Positions 25,382-34,334 of a stretch of DNA of 64,000 nt are shown one piece after another. The notes beneath the pieces are model-generated. The model was not told the origin of the DNA. It saw only the letters and a list, made by a program, of their open reading frames with translations, and did no database searches. Origin of the DNA: Paracoccaceae bacterium (GTDB lineage: Bacteria > Pseudomonadota > Alphaproteobacteria > Rhodobacterales > Rhodobacteraceae); contig JABURR010000063.1 of the NCBI GenBank assembly GCA_014762635.1, positions 1 through 64,000 on the forward strand, in the 5' to 3' direction. A program made the position numbers and the translations under genes. Each line of letters begins with the position of its first letter. The stretch's first letter is position 1.

Positions 25382-26224
25382 TTACTTGGCCGCGACGGTG
25401 TCCTGCCGCTGCGCGCCAAGGCCCTCGACCTCGAGCTCCATGACGTCGCCCGGACGCAGGAACCGCTGCGGTTTCATGCCCATGCCCACGCCCGAGGGCG
25501 TGCCGGTGGCGATGATATCACCGGGGCGCAGTTCCATGAACTTCGACATGTAGGACACGATCTGGCGAACCGAGAAGATCATGTCGGATGTGTCAGAGTC
25601 CTGCACCGTCTCGCCATTGAGCTTCAGGCTGAGGCGTAGGGATTGAGGATCGGCAACCTCGTCCGCGGTCACCAGCCAGGGGCCGATCGGTCCGAAGGTG
25701 GGGGCGGATTTTCCCTTGATCCACTGGCCGCCCATTTCGATCTGGAAGGCGCGCTCGGACATGTCGTTGACGGTGCAGTAGCCCGCCACGTAATCCAACG
25801 CGTCGTCTTCCGAGACATAGCTGGCCGCCTTGCCGATCACCACGCCAAGCTCCACCTCCCAGTCGGACTTCTCCGAACCGCGCGGGATCACGACGGGATC
25901 AAACGGACCCGAAAGGGCCGAGGTCGCCTTGGAAAACACGATCGGTTCGGTGGGCGGCTCGGCCCCGGTTTCGGCGGCATGCTTGGCGTAGTTCAGGCCG
26001 ATGCAGTAGAAGTTGGGCACATCAGCAAGGCAGGCGCCGATCCGGTCCGCCGTGACGATGGGCAGCGAATTGATGTCGATCGCGCGGATCGCGTCGAGCG
26101 CGGCAAGCGAAACGCCACTTCCCTGGAAATCGGGAGCCTTGCCGCTCAGGTCGCGGATGTTGCCATCCTGGTCGAGAATGCCGGGTTTTTCCTGGCCCTT
26201 GGGGCCGAAGCGCAGAAGTTTCAT
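25382..26224 (-). CDS. Fumarylacetoacetate hydrolase-family protein
   Basis: 280 residues. Metal/active-site segments FYCIGLNYAKHAAETG, PIVFSK and SDWEVELGVVIGKAA are typical of the FAH C-terminal domain, and GTPSGVGMGM is the oxyanion loop. Relatives hydrolyse or decarboxylate acylpyruvates and related 2-oxo acids. The start at 26224 overlaps the GntR stop by 4 nt (ATGA). Placement between regulator and ltnD suggests it cleaves a ring-opened or acylated sugar-acid intermediate; this is inference. Confidence 0.85.
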   Translation of the reverse strand: MKLLRFGPKGQEKPGILDQDGNIRDLSGKAPDFQGSGVSLAALDAIRAIDINSLPIVTADRIGACLADVPNFYCIGLNYAKHAAETGAEPPTEPIVFSKATSALSGPFDPVVIPRGSEKSDWEVELGVVIGKAASYVSEDDALDYVAGYCTVNDMSERAFQIEMGGQWIKGKSAPTFGPIGPWLVTADEVADPQSLRLSLKLNGETVQDSDTSDMIFSVRQIVSYMSKFMELRPGDIIATGTPSGVGMGMKPQRFLRPGDVMELEVEGLGAQRQDTVAAK

Positions 26225-26898
26225 GCCTGTCTTTCCATGGTCTTGAGTGAAGGGCAGTCCTTGCGGAAATGGCCCTGGATATTGCGTTGTATGTGCAGGA
26301 TGTGGCTGTCGGTCTCCTGCTTGACGAGGTCCGCGTCGCGGGCTTCGAGCCCCTCGACGATCAGGTTGTGCTGCGTCAGAACCCGGGACCTGTCCCAAGC
26401 CTGACGGGCCGAAAGATAGCGCACCCGCCACAGACGTGACAGAAGCTGGCCGTGCATTTCGTCCAGCCGCTCATTTTTCGAGGCCTGCGCAATGGCGCGA
26501 TGAAAGCCCATGTCTGTTTCGAAAAAGGCCAGCATGTCATTCGCGGCGGCATGCTCCACCATCCGATTCTGCAGGCCGCGTATCGCTTCGATCTCGTCGG
26601 CCGAAGCGAATTTGCACGCCAGTTCGCCCGACAGGACCTCAAGCGCGCGGATCAGTGTGAGATCGTCTTCCACCTGCTTCAGGGTGGGATCTGCCACGAT
26701 CGGGCTCATCGATGGCCGCAGGACCAGCAGCCCCTCTTGGGCGAGAAGCCGGATCGCTTCGCGCATGGGCGTGCGGCTGACGCCCATCTGCTGCGCCTTT
26801 TCCCGCTCGCCCACGCTGGCGCCCGGAGCCAGTTCGCCAAGCAGTATCTCGTGGCGAAGTTGTTTGGCGATCTGTTCTGCCAGAGTTGGCGTTGCCAT
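26221..26898 (-). CDS. GntR-family (FCD) transcriptional regulator
   Basis: 225 residues. N-terminal winged helix (LAEQIAKQLRHEILLGELAPGASVGE, QQMGVSRTPMREAIRLLAQEGLL in outline) and a C-terminal FCD ligand domain with the metal-binding Asp and His in ETDMGFHRAI and a later His in DSHILHI. First gene of the tetronate operon; two GGTATACC palindromes lie in its promoter, shared with the TRAP operon. The FadR-type consensus TGGTNNNACCA fits these sites, so it is the likely master regulator of the island. Ligand is presumably a sugar acid. Confidence 0.9.
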   Translation of the reverse strand: MATPTLAEQIAKQLRHEILLGELAPGASVGEREKAQQMGVSRTPMREAIRLLAQEGLLVLRPSMSPIVADPTLKQVEDDLTLIRALEVLSGELACKFASADEIEAIRGLQNRMVEHAAANDMLAFFETDMGFHRAIAQASKNERLDEMHGQLLSRLWRVRYLSARQAWDRSRVLTQHNLIVEGLEARDADLVKQETDSHILHIQRNIQGHFRKDCPSLKTMERQA

Positions 26899-26952
26899 AG
26901 GTTTCCTTTCCCTCGGCAGGGCGATTTTGAAAGAATCTCCCAGCGAGGCAAT

Positions 26953-26968
26953 TTTTGGTATACCAAAA
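26953..26968. promoter_or_regulatory. GGTATACC palindrome, copy 1
   Basis: TTTTGGTATACCAAAA, a perfect 16-bp palindrome 55 nt upstream of the GntR start. Matches the TGGTNNNACCA pattern of FadR/UxuR-type GntR regulators. Confidence 0.85.
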
Positions 26969-26979
26969 TGATAAGTGGG

Positions 26980-26989
26980 TGGTATACCA
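26980..26989. promoter_or_regulatory. GGTATACC palindrome, copy 2
   Basis: TGGTATACCA, centred 24 nt from copy 1, in the divergent gntR/dctP promoter and 117 nt before dctP. Right flank AAAAA matches the other copies. Confidence 0.8.
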
Positions 26990-27105
26990 AAAAGTGGACA
27001 TGGATTCGATTTGGGTCCATGTTCAGTGAATACCGGTGTCTTGCTTGGGTGGAGGACCTGCAGCGTGAACTGTGCCGGGAACTGTCGACAGGAGGAGAAA
27101 GCCTT

Positions 27106-28110
27106 ATGAAATCGTCAATTATCGCCGCCGCAGTCGCTGCTGTGGTTGCCGCTCCCGCAGCAGCCGACACGCTGCGGATCCAGACACACTACGCCCCCGA
27201 GACGATCTCGGGTCAGCAAATTCAGGGATTTGTTGACGACATTCACGTGATGTCCGGCGGCGACCTGACCATCGAGATGTTCTATTCGTCCTCGGTCGTG
27301 AAGTCGGTGGAAACCTTTGATGCCGCCTCGACCGGCATCCTTGACTGCGACATGACCGGCGGTGCCTACCAGACCGGCAAGAACCCCGCGTTCCAGTTCG
27401 TGGGTGACATCATGGGCGGCTACGATACGCCCTGGCAGCAGTATTCGTGGCTCTACCACGGTGGTGGCTTCGATGCGGCCGACGCGCTCTACGGCCAGTA
27501 CAACATGAAGCTCATCGGCTGGTGGATCAACGGCCAGGAATCGATGTCCTCGTCCAAGCCGATCGCTGGACCGGCCGACCTGAAGGACTGGAAATTCCGT
27601 TCGCCCCCGGGCCTGGAAACCGAGATCTTCGCGGCCATGGGTGCAAGCCCGATCGTGATGGACTTCAACGAGATCTTCACCGCGCTTGAAACCGGCATCA
27701 TCGACGGCGCCGACGCCTCGTCGCTGGCCAACAACGTCGGTCTCGGCCTCTATGACATCGTGAAGCACGCCACCTACCCGGGCTTCCACTCGATGCCGTC
27801 GGACCACCTGGCCTGCCGCATCGACGCCTATGAGGGCCTGACCGAGCAGAACCGCCGCATCCTCGACGTGGCGATGCAGAAGCTGTCGTTCCGCCTGACC
27901 ATGGCGATGGACGTGGAAAACCTGAAAGCCAAGGCCGCGCTCGAGGCCGCTGGCGTCACCATCCACGACTGGGCACCGGCTGACCGCGCCGCGTTCCGCA
28001 AGGCCGCCCAGGCCAGCTGGCAGGGCTGGGCCGACAAGACGCCGGAAGCCCGTGCGCTGGTTGACAGCCACATGGCCTTCCTCGATCAGCTTGGCCTGGT
28101 TGCGGAATAA
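27106..28110 (+). CDS. dctP: TRAP transporter substrate-binding protein (DctP)
   Basis: 334 residues with a Sec signal peptide (about 1-20, ending APAAA). The mature protein has the DctP fold; the segment DLKDWKFRSPPGLETEIF supplies the Arg that binds the ligand carboxylate, followed by the FNEIFTALETGIIDGAD motif. It captures an organic acid in the periplasm. GGAGGAGA precedes the ATG. First gene of a long plus-strand operon, divergent from the GntR gene. The ligand is predicted to be a sugar acid. Confidence 0.92.
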   Translation: MKSSIIAAAVAAVVAAPAAADTLRIQTHYAPETISGQQIQGFVDDIHVMSGGDLTIEMFYSSSVVKSVETFDAASTGILDCDMTGGAYQTGKNPAFQFVGDIMGGYDTPWQQYSWLYHGGGFDAADALYGQYNMKLIGWWINGQESMSSSKPIAGPADLKDWKFRSPPGLETEIFAAMGASPIVMDFNEIFTALETGIIDGADASSLANNVGLGLYDIVKHATYPGFHSMPSDHLACRIDAYEGLTEQNRRILDVAMQKLSFRLTMAMDVENLKAKAALEAAGVTIHDWAPADRAAFRKAAQASWQGWADKTPEARALVDSHMAFLDQLGLVAE

Positions 28111-28201
28111 GCGATAAGCAGAAGTTGCAGGCGGATCGAACCCAGGTTTGGTCCGCCTGTTCTACAACAACTGCATGGTTTTTGCGGGGGAGGCTTTGGG
28201 C

Positions 28202-29002
28202 GTGCGATATGCAGAGACATTCCGAGAGTTGATCTGGCCAAGCGCATTCGTCGCCGCGATGGCCTATATCATCTGGAATTTCCCAAAATTCATTCTTGGT
28301 TTCGGGTTGGCCAATGACGCCATCACCTCGACCTATACGTCTGCGGGTTTCCTTGAATACCTTGCAGTTCTGATCGCGCTCGCGGCCGTTGTCATGGGGG
28401 TGCGCGGCGTTCATATCTCCGCCATCGAGCACGCCTCGGAAAGCCGCATGGACAATGTGAGCCTTTTCATGGGCCGCGTGGCGATGATGCTGATCGTGCT
28501 TCTGGTCATGGTCATGTTCTACGAGGTCGTCTTGCGCTACGTCTTCGAGAAGCCGACGCTCTGGGCCAACGAACTTTCGCTGTGGATGGCCGGGTTCATC
28601 TTCCTGCTGGCCGGGCTCTACGCCATGCAGCAGCGCAGCCACATCCGCATCTACCTGATCTACGACATGATGCCGCGCTGGGCGCAGAAGACCTCGGATG
28701 TCGTGTCGGTGGTTCTGATCTGGGCCTTCACGGTTTCGATGATCTGGGGCGGTCTGGGCGAGGCGCAGGCCAAGATCCTGCGTTGGGAGACCTTCGGCAC
28801 CGCCTTCGATCCGCCGATCCCGGCGACCCTCAAGCCAATGGTCCTTCTGGTCATCCTGCTGGTCTCGGTCCAGGCGATCGCGAACCTGATCGCCGACTGG
28901 AACAAGGCTCCGGAACACCACGCGCCGGTCGATGAGGCCGAGATCGAGGAACTGAAACAAGACCTCGCCGAACGCGTGGAAGACAAATCGAAGGGGGCTT
29001 AA
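28202..29002 (+). CDS. dctQ: TRAP transporter small permease (DctQ), enlarged
   Basis: 266 residues from the GTG at 28202, which follows GGGGGAGG by 8 nt; upstream starts at 28148 and 28175 are in frame but lack a site. The last ~170 residues are a normal four-helix DctQ (RYVFEKPTLWANELSLWMAGFIFLLAG region). About 75 extra residues with two hydrophobic segments precede it. A charged coil-like tail ends the protein. Works with DctM in Na+-coupled uptake. Confidence 0.88.
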   Translation: MRYAETFRELIWPSAFVAAMAYIIWNFPKFILGFGLANDAITSTYTSAGFLEYLAVLIALAAVVMGVRGVHISAIEHASESRMDNVSLFMGRVAMMLIVLLVMVMFYEVVLRYVFEKPTLWANELSLWMAGFIFLLAGLYAMQQRSHIRIYLIYDMMPRWAQKTSDVVSVVLIWAFTVSMIWGGLGEAQAKILRWETFGTAFDPPIPATLKPMVLLVILLVSVQAIANLIADWNKAPEHHAPVDEAEIEELKQDLAERVEDKSKGA

Positions 29003-29005
29003 CAC

Positions 29006-30775
29006 GTGTTTGATATCGGAACCATTTCCCTGGTCCTTCTGGTCCTCATGCTGGTGCTTCTTGCGATCGGCATGCCGCTGGGCTTCGCCTCCGCCGTCAT
29101 GGCTGCAGGCGTTCTGCTGATGAAATTCGGTCCGGATTTCCTGTTCGGGAACTTCGGCGCCGGCCCACTGAACATCCTCGCTCAACGGATCTACGGTCTG
29201 CTGACCGACTACGTGCTGATATCGATCCCGCTGTTCATCTTCATGGCCAACCTGCTCGAGCGTTCGGGCATCGCGGGCGAGATGTACAGCTCCCTGAATG
29301 TGTGGCTGAACCGGACCCGCGGCGGCATCGCGATCGTGACCTCGATCATGGCCGTCATCATGGCCGCCATGTCCGGTATCATCGGGGGCGAGGTTGTCCT
29401 TCTGGGCCTGATCGCGCTGCCGCAGATGCTGCGGCTGGGCTACAACCAGAACCTGGCGATCGGTACAATCTGCGCGTCGGGCTCTCTGGGAACGATGATC
29501 CCGCCGTCGATCGTGCTGATCATGTACGGCCTGATCACCGATACCTCGATCAAGGCGCTGTTCACCGCCAGTTTCATCCCGGGACTGATGCTGGCCAGCT
29601 TCTTCATCATCTACATCATCATCGTCACCAACCTTGACCCGTCGAAGGCCCCGCTGCCCGAGCGTCAGGAAGGCGACGTGGAAGGGCGCGAGAAGGGCAT
29701 CCTTTTCGGCACCTTCCTTCTGATCATCGGGGCAGGGTTCAGCGCGATCCTCTTCCTGCGGGCGTTCTTCTTCACCGTGACGGGGCAGAACGAGGTTCTC
29801 GAAGGCGTCGAATTGATTTCGCTTGGTCAGCCCGAACATGCGGTCAAGTTCGGGATCGCCTTCGCGATCATTCTGGCGATCCTGCTCTTCGGCGCAGGGA
29901 AAAGCCGCTCTGCCACCGCGTGGGACATGGGCAAGGGCCTTGTCGCGCCGATCGTGGTGATTGGCGTCGTGCTCGGCTCGATCTATGGCGGCATCACGGG
30001 CATCACCGAGGCCGCTGGCATGGGCGTGATCGCGGTCTTCTTCATCGCGGCCCTGTTGCACCACAGGTTCGACGAATGGACGCAGATTCTGAAATCCCGG
30101 CTCAAGGCGATCGGCATCGCCCTTCCGGTCATCGCCGTGCTGGGATGGATCGCAGACCGCATCCTGAACACGGGCCTGGCCGAAGCCATGGTGTTCCTGA
30201 GCTTCGTGGGCATCTTCGGCGCCACCCTGCGCGTGGGGCATATGTCCGAACTGGTCTATGAAAGTCTCAAGCGGACGCTGCGCGCAACGGGCACCATCAT
30301 CTGGGTCACCATCGGCGCCACCGCGCTGGCCGGGGCCTATACGATCGCGGGCGGACCGACCTATATCGCGAACACGATCGTCGGGGCCGACCTGCCGACC
30401 ATGGGTATCATCCTGGTGATGATGGTCATCTTCCTCTTCCTGGGGGCGTTCATGGATTGGGTCGGCATCGTGCTTCTGGTCATGCCGGTATTCCTGCCGA
30501 TCGTGCTGAAGCTTCCGGTCGAAGAGATCGGCGTCTTCGGAGAGCTTAATCCGAGGCACGTTGCGGTCTGGTTCGGGGTGGTGTTCTGCATGAACATGCA
30601 GGTCAGCTTCCTGTCGCCGCCGTTCGGTCCTGCGGCCTTCTACCTGAAGTCCGTGGCACCGCCGCATATCTCGCTCACCGACATCTTCCGGGGCTTCCTG
30701 CCGTTCATCTGCATTCAGCTTCTGGCACTGTCGGTCCTGCTGGTCTGGCCGAACATCATCGCCATTTTCCTCTAG
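29006..30775 (+). CDS. dctM: TRAP transporter large permease (DctM), enlarged
   Basis: 589 residues versus about 430 usual. The core motifs are present (GSLGTMIPPSIVLIMYG, GSIYGGITGITEAAGMG, AFMDWVGIVLLVMPVFLP). Two stretches with extra hydrophobic segments, roughly nucleotides 29690-29930 and 30070-30245, account for the added length. The start is GTG at 29006, 3 nt after dctQ, with AAGGGGG upstream. Membrane transport subunit of the operon. Confidence 0.9.
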   Translation: MFDIGTISLVLLVLMLVLLAIGMPLGFASAVMAAGVLLMKFGPDFLFGNFGAGPLNILAQRIYGLLTDYVLISIPLFIFMANLLERSGIAGEMYSSLNVWLNRTRGGIAIVTSIMAVIMAAMSGIIGGEVVLLGLIALPQMLRLGYNQNLAIGTICASGSLGTMIPPSIVLIMYGLITDTSIKALFTASFIPGLMLASFFIIYIIIVTNLDPSKAPLPERQEGDVEGREKGILFGTFLLIIGAGFSAILFLRAFFFTVTGQNEVLEGVELISLGQPEHAVKFGIAFAIILAILLFGAGKSRSATAWDMGKGLVAPIVVIGVVLGSIYGGITGITEAAGMGVIAVFFIAALLHHRFDEWTQILKSRLKAIGIALPVIAVLGWIADRILNTGLAEAMVFLSFVGIFGATLRVGHMSELVYESLKRTLRATGTIIWVTIGATALAGAYTIAGGPTYIANTIVGADLPTMGIILVMMVIFLFLGAFMDWVGIVLLVMPVFLPIVLKLPVEEIGVFGELNPRHVAVWFGVVFCMNMQVSFLSPPFGPAAFYLKSVAPPHISLTDIFRGFLPFICIQLLALSVLLVWPNIIAIFL

Positions 30776-30786
30776 GGGATGGGTCG

Positions 30787-31875
30787 ATGAGTAGAATCGA
30801 GAGGGTGAAGGCGGATCACTACCTGATCCCGCTCGAGACTGTTCTGACCGACAGCATGCATGGCGCGATGGCGGGGTTCGAGATCGTGACCGCCCGCGTC
30901 ACCGATGCAGACGGCGCCGAAGGTGTTGGCTACACCTTCACCTGCGGAGTGAACGGGGGTGCCATCGCCGACATCCTGGGGCGCGAGATGGCGCCGCAGG
31001 TGATCGGCCAAGAGGCGGACCGGATCGAGCAGATCTGGAAAAAGCTCTGGTGGTCCTTTCACTACGGCGGGCGGGGCGGGCCGACGGTGCTGGCCTTGTC
31101 GGCACTCGATATCGCCCTGTGGGACCTCAAGGCCCGGAAGGCCGGTCTTCCGTTGTGGCGGCTTCTGGGAGGATATGATCCGCGCGTGCCCTGTTACGCG
31201 GGCGGCATAGATCTGGACCTCGACGCCGCGGCACTGATTGACCAGACCGAGGCCAACCTTGCAAAGGGCCATCGCGCGATCAAGATGAAGGTCGGCCGGG
31301 ATCGCCTGTCCGAAGACGTGGAGAAGATCGCGGCCATGCGCGAGCGGTTCGGCATGGACATGCCGCTCATGGTCGACGCGAACATGAAATACACGGTGGA
31401 TCAGGCCATTCGCGCGGCCCGGGCCTTTGCGCCCTTCGACCTGACCTGGTTCGAGGAGCCGATCCCGCCAGATGACCTTGCGGGCCATGCGCGGGTCTTG
31501 CGCGACGGGGGGCTTCCGATCGCGGCCGGGGAGAACTTACGCTCCCTGTGGGATTTCAAGTCGCTGATCGAATCCGGCGGCGTGACCTTCCCCGAGCCCG
31601 ACGTGACCAATTGCGGGGGCATCACCCCGTTCATGAAGATCGCCCACCTGGCCGAGGCATTTCACCTGCCCGTCACCAGCCACGGCGCACATGATATCAC
31701 CGTGCATTTGCTCGCGGCCTGCCCGAACCGCAGCTACCTGGAGGCACACGGTTTCGGGCTTGAGGCCTATGTGGAAGACCCGGTCCGGATCGAGGATGGC
31801 CACGCGATCGCGGCCGACCGTCCCGGCCACGGAATTACCTTCGACTGGGCGCGATTGGAGGCGCTGCGTCAATGA
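30787..31875 (+). CDS. Enolase-superfamily acid-sugar dehydratase/racemase (mandelate racemase subgroup)
   Basis: 362 residues. The two-domain fold carries KxK at K166/K168, metal ligands D197, E223 and E249, and the His general base H299 in SHGAHD, with E319. This is the full mandelate-racemase-subgroup catalytic set, as in talarate/galactarate or related acid-sugar dehydratases. It removes the alpha-proton of an acid sugar, usually leading to a 2-keto-3-deoxy acid. The gene starts 11 nt after dctM and overlaps the PhyH gene by 4 nt. Substrate not assignable. Confidence 0.88.
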   Translation: MSRIERVKADHYLIPLETVLTDSMHGAMAGFEIVTARVTDADGAEGVGYTFTCGVNGGAIADILGREMAPQVIGQEADRIEQIWKKLWWSFHYGGRGGPTVLALSALDIALWDLKARKAGLPLWRLLGGYDPRVPCYAGGIDLDLDAAALIDQTEANLAKGHRAIKMKVGRDRLSEDVEKIAAMRERFGMDMPLMVDANMKYTVDQAIRAARAFAPFDLTWFEEPIPPDDLAGHARVLRDGGLPIAAGENLRSLWDFKSLIESGGVTFPEPDVTNCGGITPFMKIAHLAEAFHLPVTSHGAHDITVHLLAACPNRSYLEAHGFGLEAYVEDPVRIEDGHAIAADRPGHGITFDWARLEALRQ

Positions 31876-32822
31876 CCCTGTTTCTAACCGACGAGCAGAA
31901 GACCCGCTTCGCGACCGAGGGCTACCTGGTGATCGAGGATGTGCTGCCGCCCGATCTGCTGGACCGGATCCGCGCTGAATACGCGGGGTTGATGGATGGC
32001 CTTTATGGCGGTTGGCAGGCCAAGGGGCTGGTTCCGGATGGGTCTGGCATGGATTTCTGGGACAAGCTCCTGACCAGCTACAAGGCCGGGTGCGACTGGT
32101 TCCAGCCGATGGATATCTCGCTGCCGGGCGACGAGATCGAACCCGACACGCCGTTCCATTTCGGCCCGGCGGTGTTCGACATGGTGACGGCGCCCCGGCT
32201 TCTTGACCTGGTCGAGGACCTGATCGGACCCGAGATCACCTCGAACCCGATCCAGCACGTGCGGCTCAAACCACCCGCGCCGGACCTGCGTAACGACGAG
32301 ATCCGCGCCCATATCACCGCGACCGACTGGCACCAGGATCGCGGCGTGACCCATGCCGAGGCCGACGCCACGCAGATGGTCACAGTCTGGCTGGCGATCG
32401 AGGATGCGACGGTCGAAAACGGCTGCCTGCAGGTCATCCCGGGCAAGCCGCAGATGTATCCGCACTGCCCCCGCACCCAGACGGGCATTGCGGAAGGCTT
32501 CCTTGACCAAAGCCTCGCGCGGCCGCTTCCGGTTCGGGCCGGGGGCGCGGTGATCTTCCATCCGCTGACGCCGCATGCCTCGTTGGTCAACCGCTCCGAC
32601 CGGTTCCGCTGGTCGTTCGACATCCGCTACAACGTGACCGGCCAGCCCACGGGGCGCAGCCATTTCCCCGATTTCATCGCCCGCTCGCGTGCCAATCCCG
32701 ACGCTGTTCTCACCGACTGGCGCGACTGGCACGAACTCTGGGTCGCCGCGCGCGCCCGGCTATGCGGGCAACCTCATATTCCCATCCACCGTTGGACAGG
32801 TGACAGCCCCGCCTGTGCCTGA
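31872..32822 (+). CDS. PhyH-family Fe(II)/2-oxoglutarate dioxygenase (second of three)
   Basis: 316 residues. Facial triad H154 and D156 (WHQD) and H235 (TPHAS), with R244/R246 as 2-oxoglutarate contact. Overlaps the preceding dehydratase gene by ATGA, so the two are translationally coupled. It is followed by a UxaA-like dehydratase, Gfo/Idh/MocA, AroE-like, beta-hydroxyacid dehydrogenase and SDR genes. An oxygenase in a sugar-acid operon suggests hydroxylation or oxidative cleavage of a modified substrate. Confidence 0.87.
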   Translation: MTLFLTDEQKTRFATEGYLVIEDVLPPDLLDRIRAEYAGLMDGLYGGWQAKGLVPDGSGMDFWDKLLTSYKAGCDWFQPMDISLPGDEIEPDTPFHFGPAVFDMVTAPRLLDLVEDLIGPEITSNPIQHVRLKPPAPDLRNDEIRAHITATDWHQDRGVTHAEADATQMVTVWLAIEDATVENGCLQVIPGKPQMYPHCPRTQTGIAEGFLDQSLARPLPVRAGGAVIFHPLTPHASLVNRSDRFRWSFDIRYNVTGQPTGRSHFPDFIARSRANPDAVLTDWRDWHELWVAARARLCGQPHIPIHRWTGDSPACA

Positions 32823-32846
32823 CCGAACATCCTGCAAGAGAATACC

Positions 32847-34334
32847 ATGAAAACCGTTCGACTTTCCCCTGCCGACAACGTCGTCACTGCCATCAAGCCG
32901 CTTCAGGTCGGCGATGAGGGGGCGACCCAACTGATCCCGCGCGGCCATAAGCTGGCTGCCGAGGCCATCGCCAAGGGCGAGCCTATCCGCAAATACGCCC
33001 AGGTGATCGGCTATGCCGCCGCCGACATCGCGGCGGGTGAGCACGTGCATACTCACAACGTAGAGTTCCGCAACGTCGACACCGAGTACGAGTTCGGCAC
33101 CAATCTGCGCCCGCCCGAACCGCAGGAACCGGCTACCTTCCAGGGTTATCGCCGCCCCAACGGCAAGGTGGGCACGCGCAACTTCATCGCCGTTCTGGCC
33201 AGCGTGAACTGCTCGGCCACGGCGGCGCGTATGATCGCGGATCACTTCACCGAAGAGCGTCTTGCGCCTTATCCCAATGTGGATGGGGTGGCGGCCTTCA
33301 TGCACGGCACCGGCTGCGCTATGGCCACCAATGGCGAGGGGTTCGAGGCCCTGCAGCGCGTGATGTGGGGCTATGCCCGCAACCCCAATGTGGGCGGCGT
33401 TCTGATGGCGGGCCTGGGGTGCGAGACCAACCAGATCGACTGGCTGGTCGAGGCGATGGGCCTGACCCCGGGGCCTCTGTTCCAGACCATGAACATCCAG
33501 GACGTGGGCGGGTTGCGGAAGACCGTCGAGTTGGGGATCAAGAAGATCGAGGCGATGCTGCCGCTGGTCAACGAGATCCAACGCGAACCTTGCCCGGCCT
33601 CGGAACTGACCGTGGCCCTGCAATGTGGCGGTTCGGACGCGTGGTCCGGCATCACCGCGAACCCGGCGCTGGGTTATGCCTGTGACATGCTGGTGGCCCA
33701 AGGCGGCACCGGCGTTCTGGCCGAAACGCCCGAGATCTATGGCGCCGAGCATCTGCTGACGGCGCGGGCGACCAGCCGCGAGGTGGGCGAGAAACTGATC
33801 GGCCTGATCCGCTGGTGGGAAGATTACACCGCCCGCAACGGCGGCAGCATGGACAACAACCCCAGCCCCGGCAACAAGAAGGGCGGGTTGACCACGATCC
33901 TCGAGAAATCCCTGGGCGCGGCGGCCAAGGGCGGGACGACGCCGCTGACCGGCGTCTACAAATACGCCGAACCGGTCACCGCGAAGGGTTTCACCTTCAT
34001 GGACAGCCCCGGGTACGATCCGGCTTCGGTCACCGGGCAGATCGCCTCGGGCTGCAACATGGTGGTGTTCACCACCGGGCGCGGCTCGGCCTTCGGCTCG
34101 AAGCCCGCGCCGACGATCAAGGTCGCCACGAACTCGGACATGTACAACCGCCTGACCCAGGACATGGACGTCAATGCCGGGCGCATCATCACCGAGGGCG
34201 CCAGCGTCGAGGAGGTCGGGCAGGAGATCTTCCAACTGCTTCTCGACGTGGCCTCGGGCAAGAAATCGAAATCCGAGGCGCAGGGACTTGGCGACTACGA
34301 GTTCGTGCCTTGGCAGATCGGGGCGGTGATGTAA
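32847..34334 (+). CDS. UxaA-family altronate/galactarate-type dehydratase with SAF domain
   Basis: 495 residues. The N-terminal ~90 residues form the SAF domain (LSPADNVVTAIKPLQVGDE), fused to the large iron-dependent dehydratase domain with GYRRPNGKVGTRNFIAVLASVNCSA in outline, GTGCAMATNGEGFE, GLGCETNQID and CGGSDAWSGITANPALG. Conserved cysteines fit the Fe site. Relatives dehydrate D-altronate, D-galactarate or sulfolactate to 2-keto-3-deoxy or pyruvate products. It overlaps the next gene by 1 nt. Confidence 0.9.
   Translation: MKTVRLSPADNVVTAIKPLQVGDEGATQLIPRGHKLAAEAIAKGEPIRKYAQVIGYAAADIAAGEHVHTHNVEFRNVDTEYEFGTNLRPPEPQEPATFQGYRRPNGKVGTRNFIAVLASVNCSATAARMIADHFTEERLAPYPNVDGVAAFMHGTGCAMATNGEGFEALQRVMWGYARNPNVGGVLMAGLGCETNQIDWLVEAMGLTPGPLFQTMNIQDVGGLRKTVELGIKKIEAMLPLVNEIQREPCPASELTVALQCGGSDAWSGITANPALGYACDMLVAQGGTGVLAETPEIYGAEHLLTARATSREVGEKLIGLIRWWEDYTARNGGSMDNNPSPGNKKGGLTTILEKSLGAAAKGGTTPLTGVYKYAEPVTAKGFTFMDSPGYDPASVTGQIASGCNMVVFTTGRGSAFGSKPAPTIKVATNSDMYNRLTQDMDVNAGRIITEGASVEEVGQEIFQLLLDVASGKKSKSEAQGLGDYEFVPWQIGAVM

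Noticed and set aside
27956-30667. Very long open frame on the minus strand (~900 codons)
   Set aside because: Antisense to dctQ/dctM; His/Arg/Asp-rich composition typical of the complement of GC-rich membrane genes, no domain, no ribosome site.
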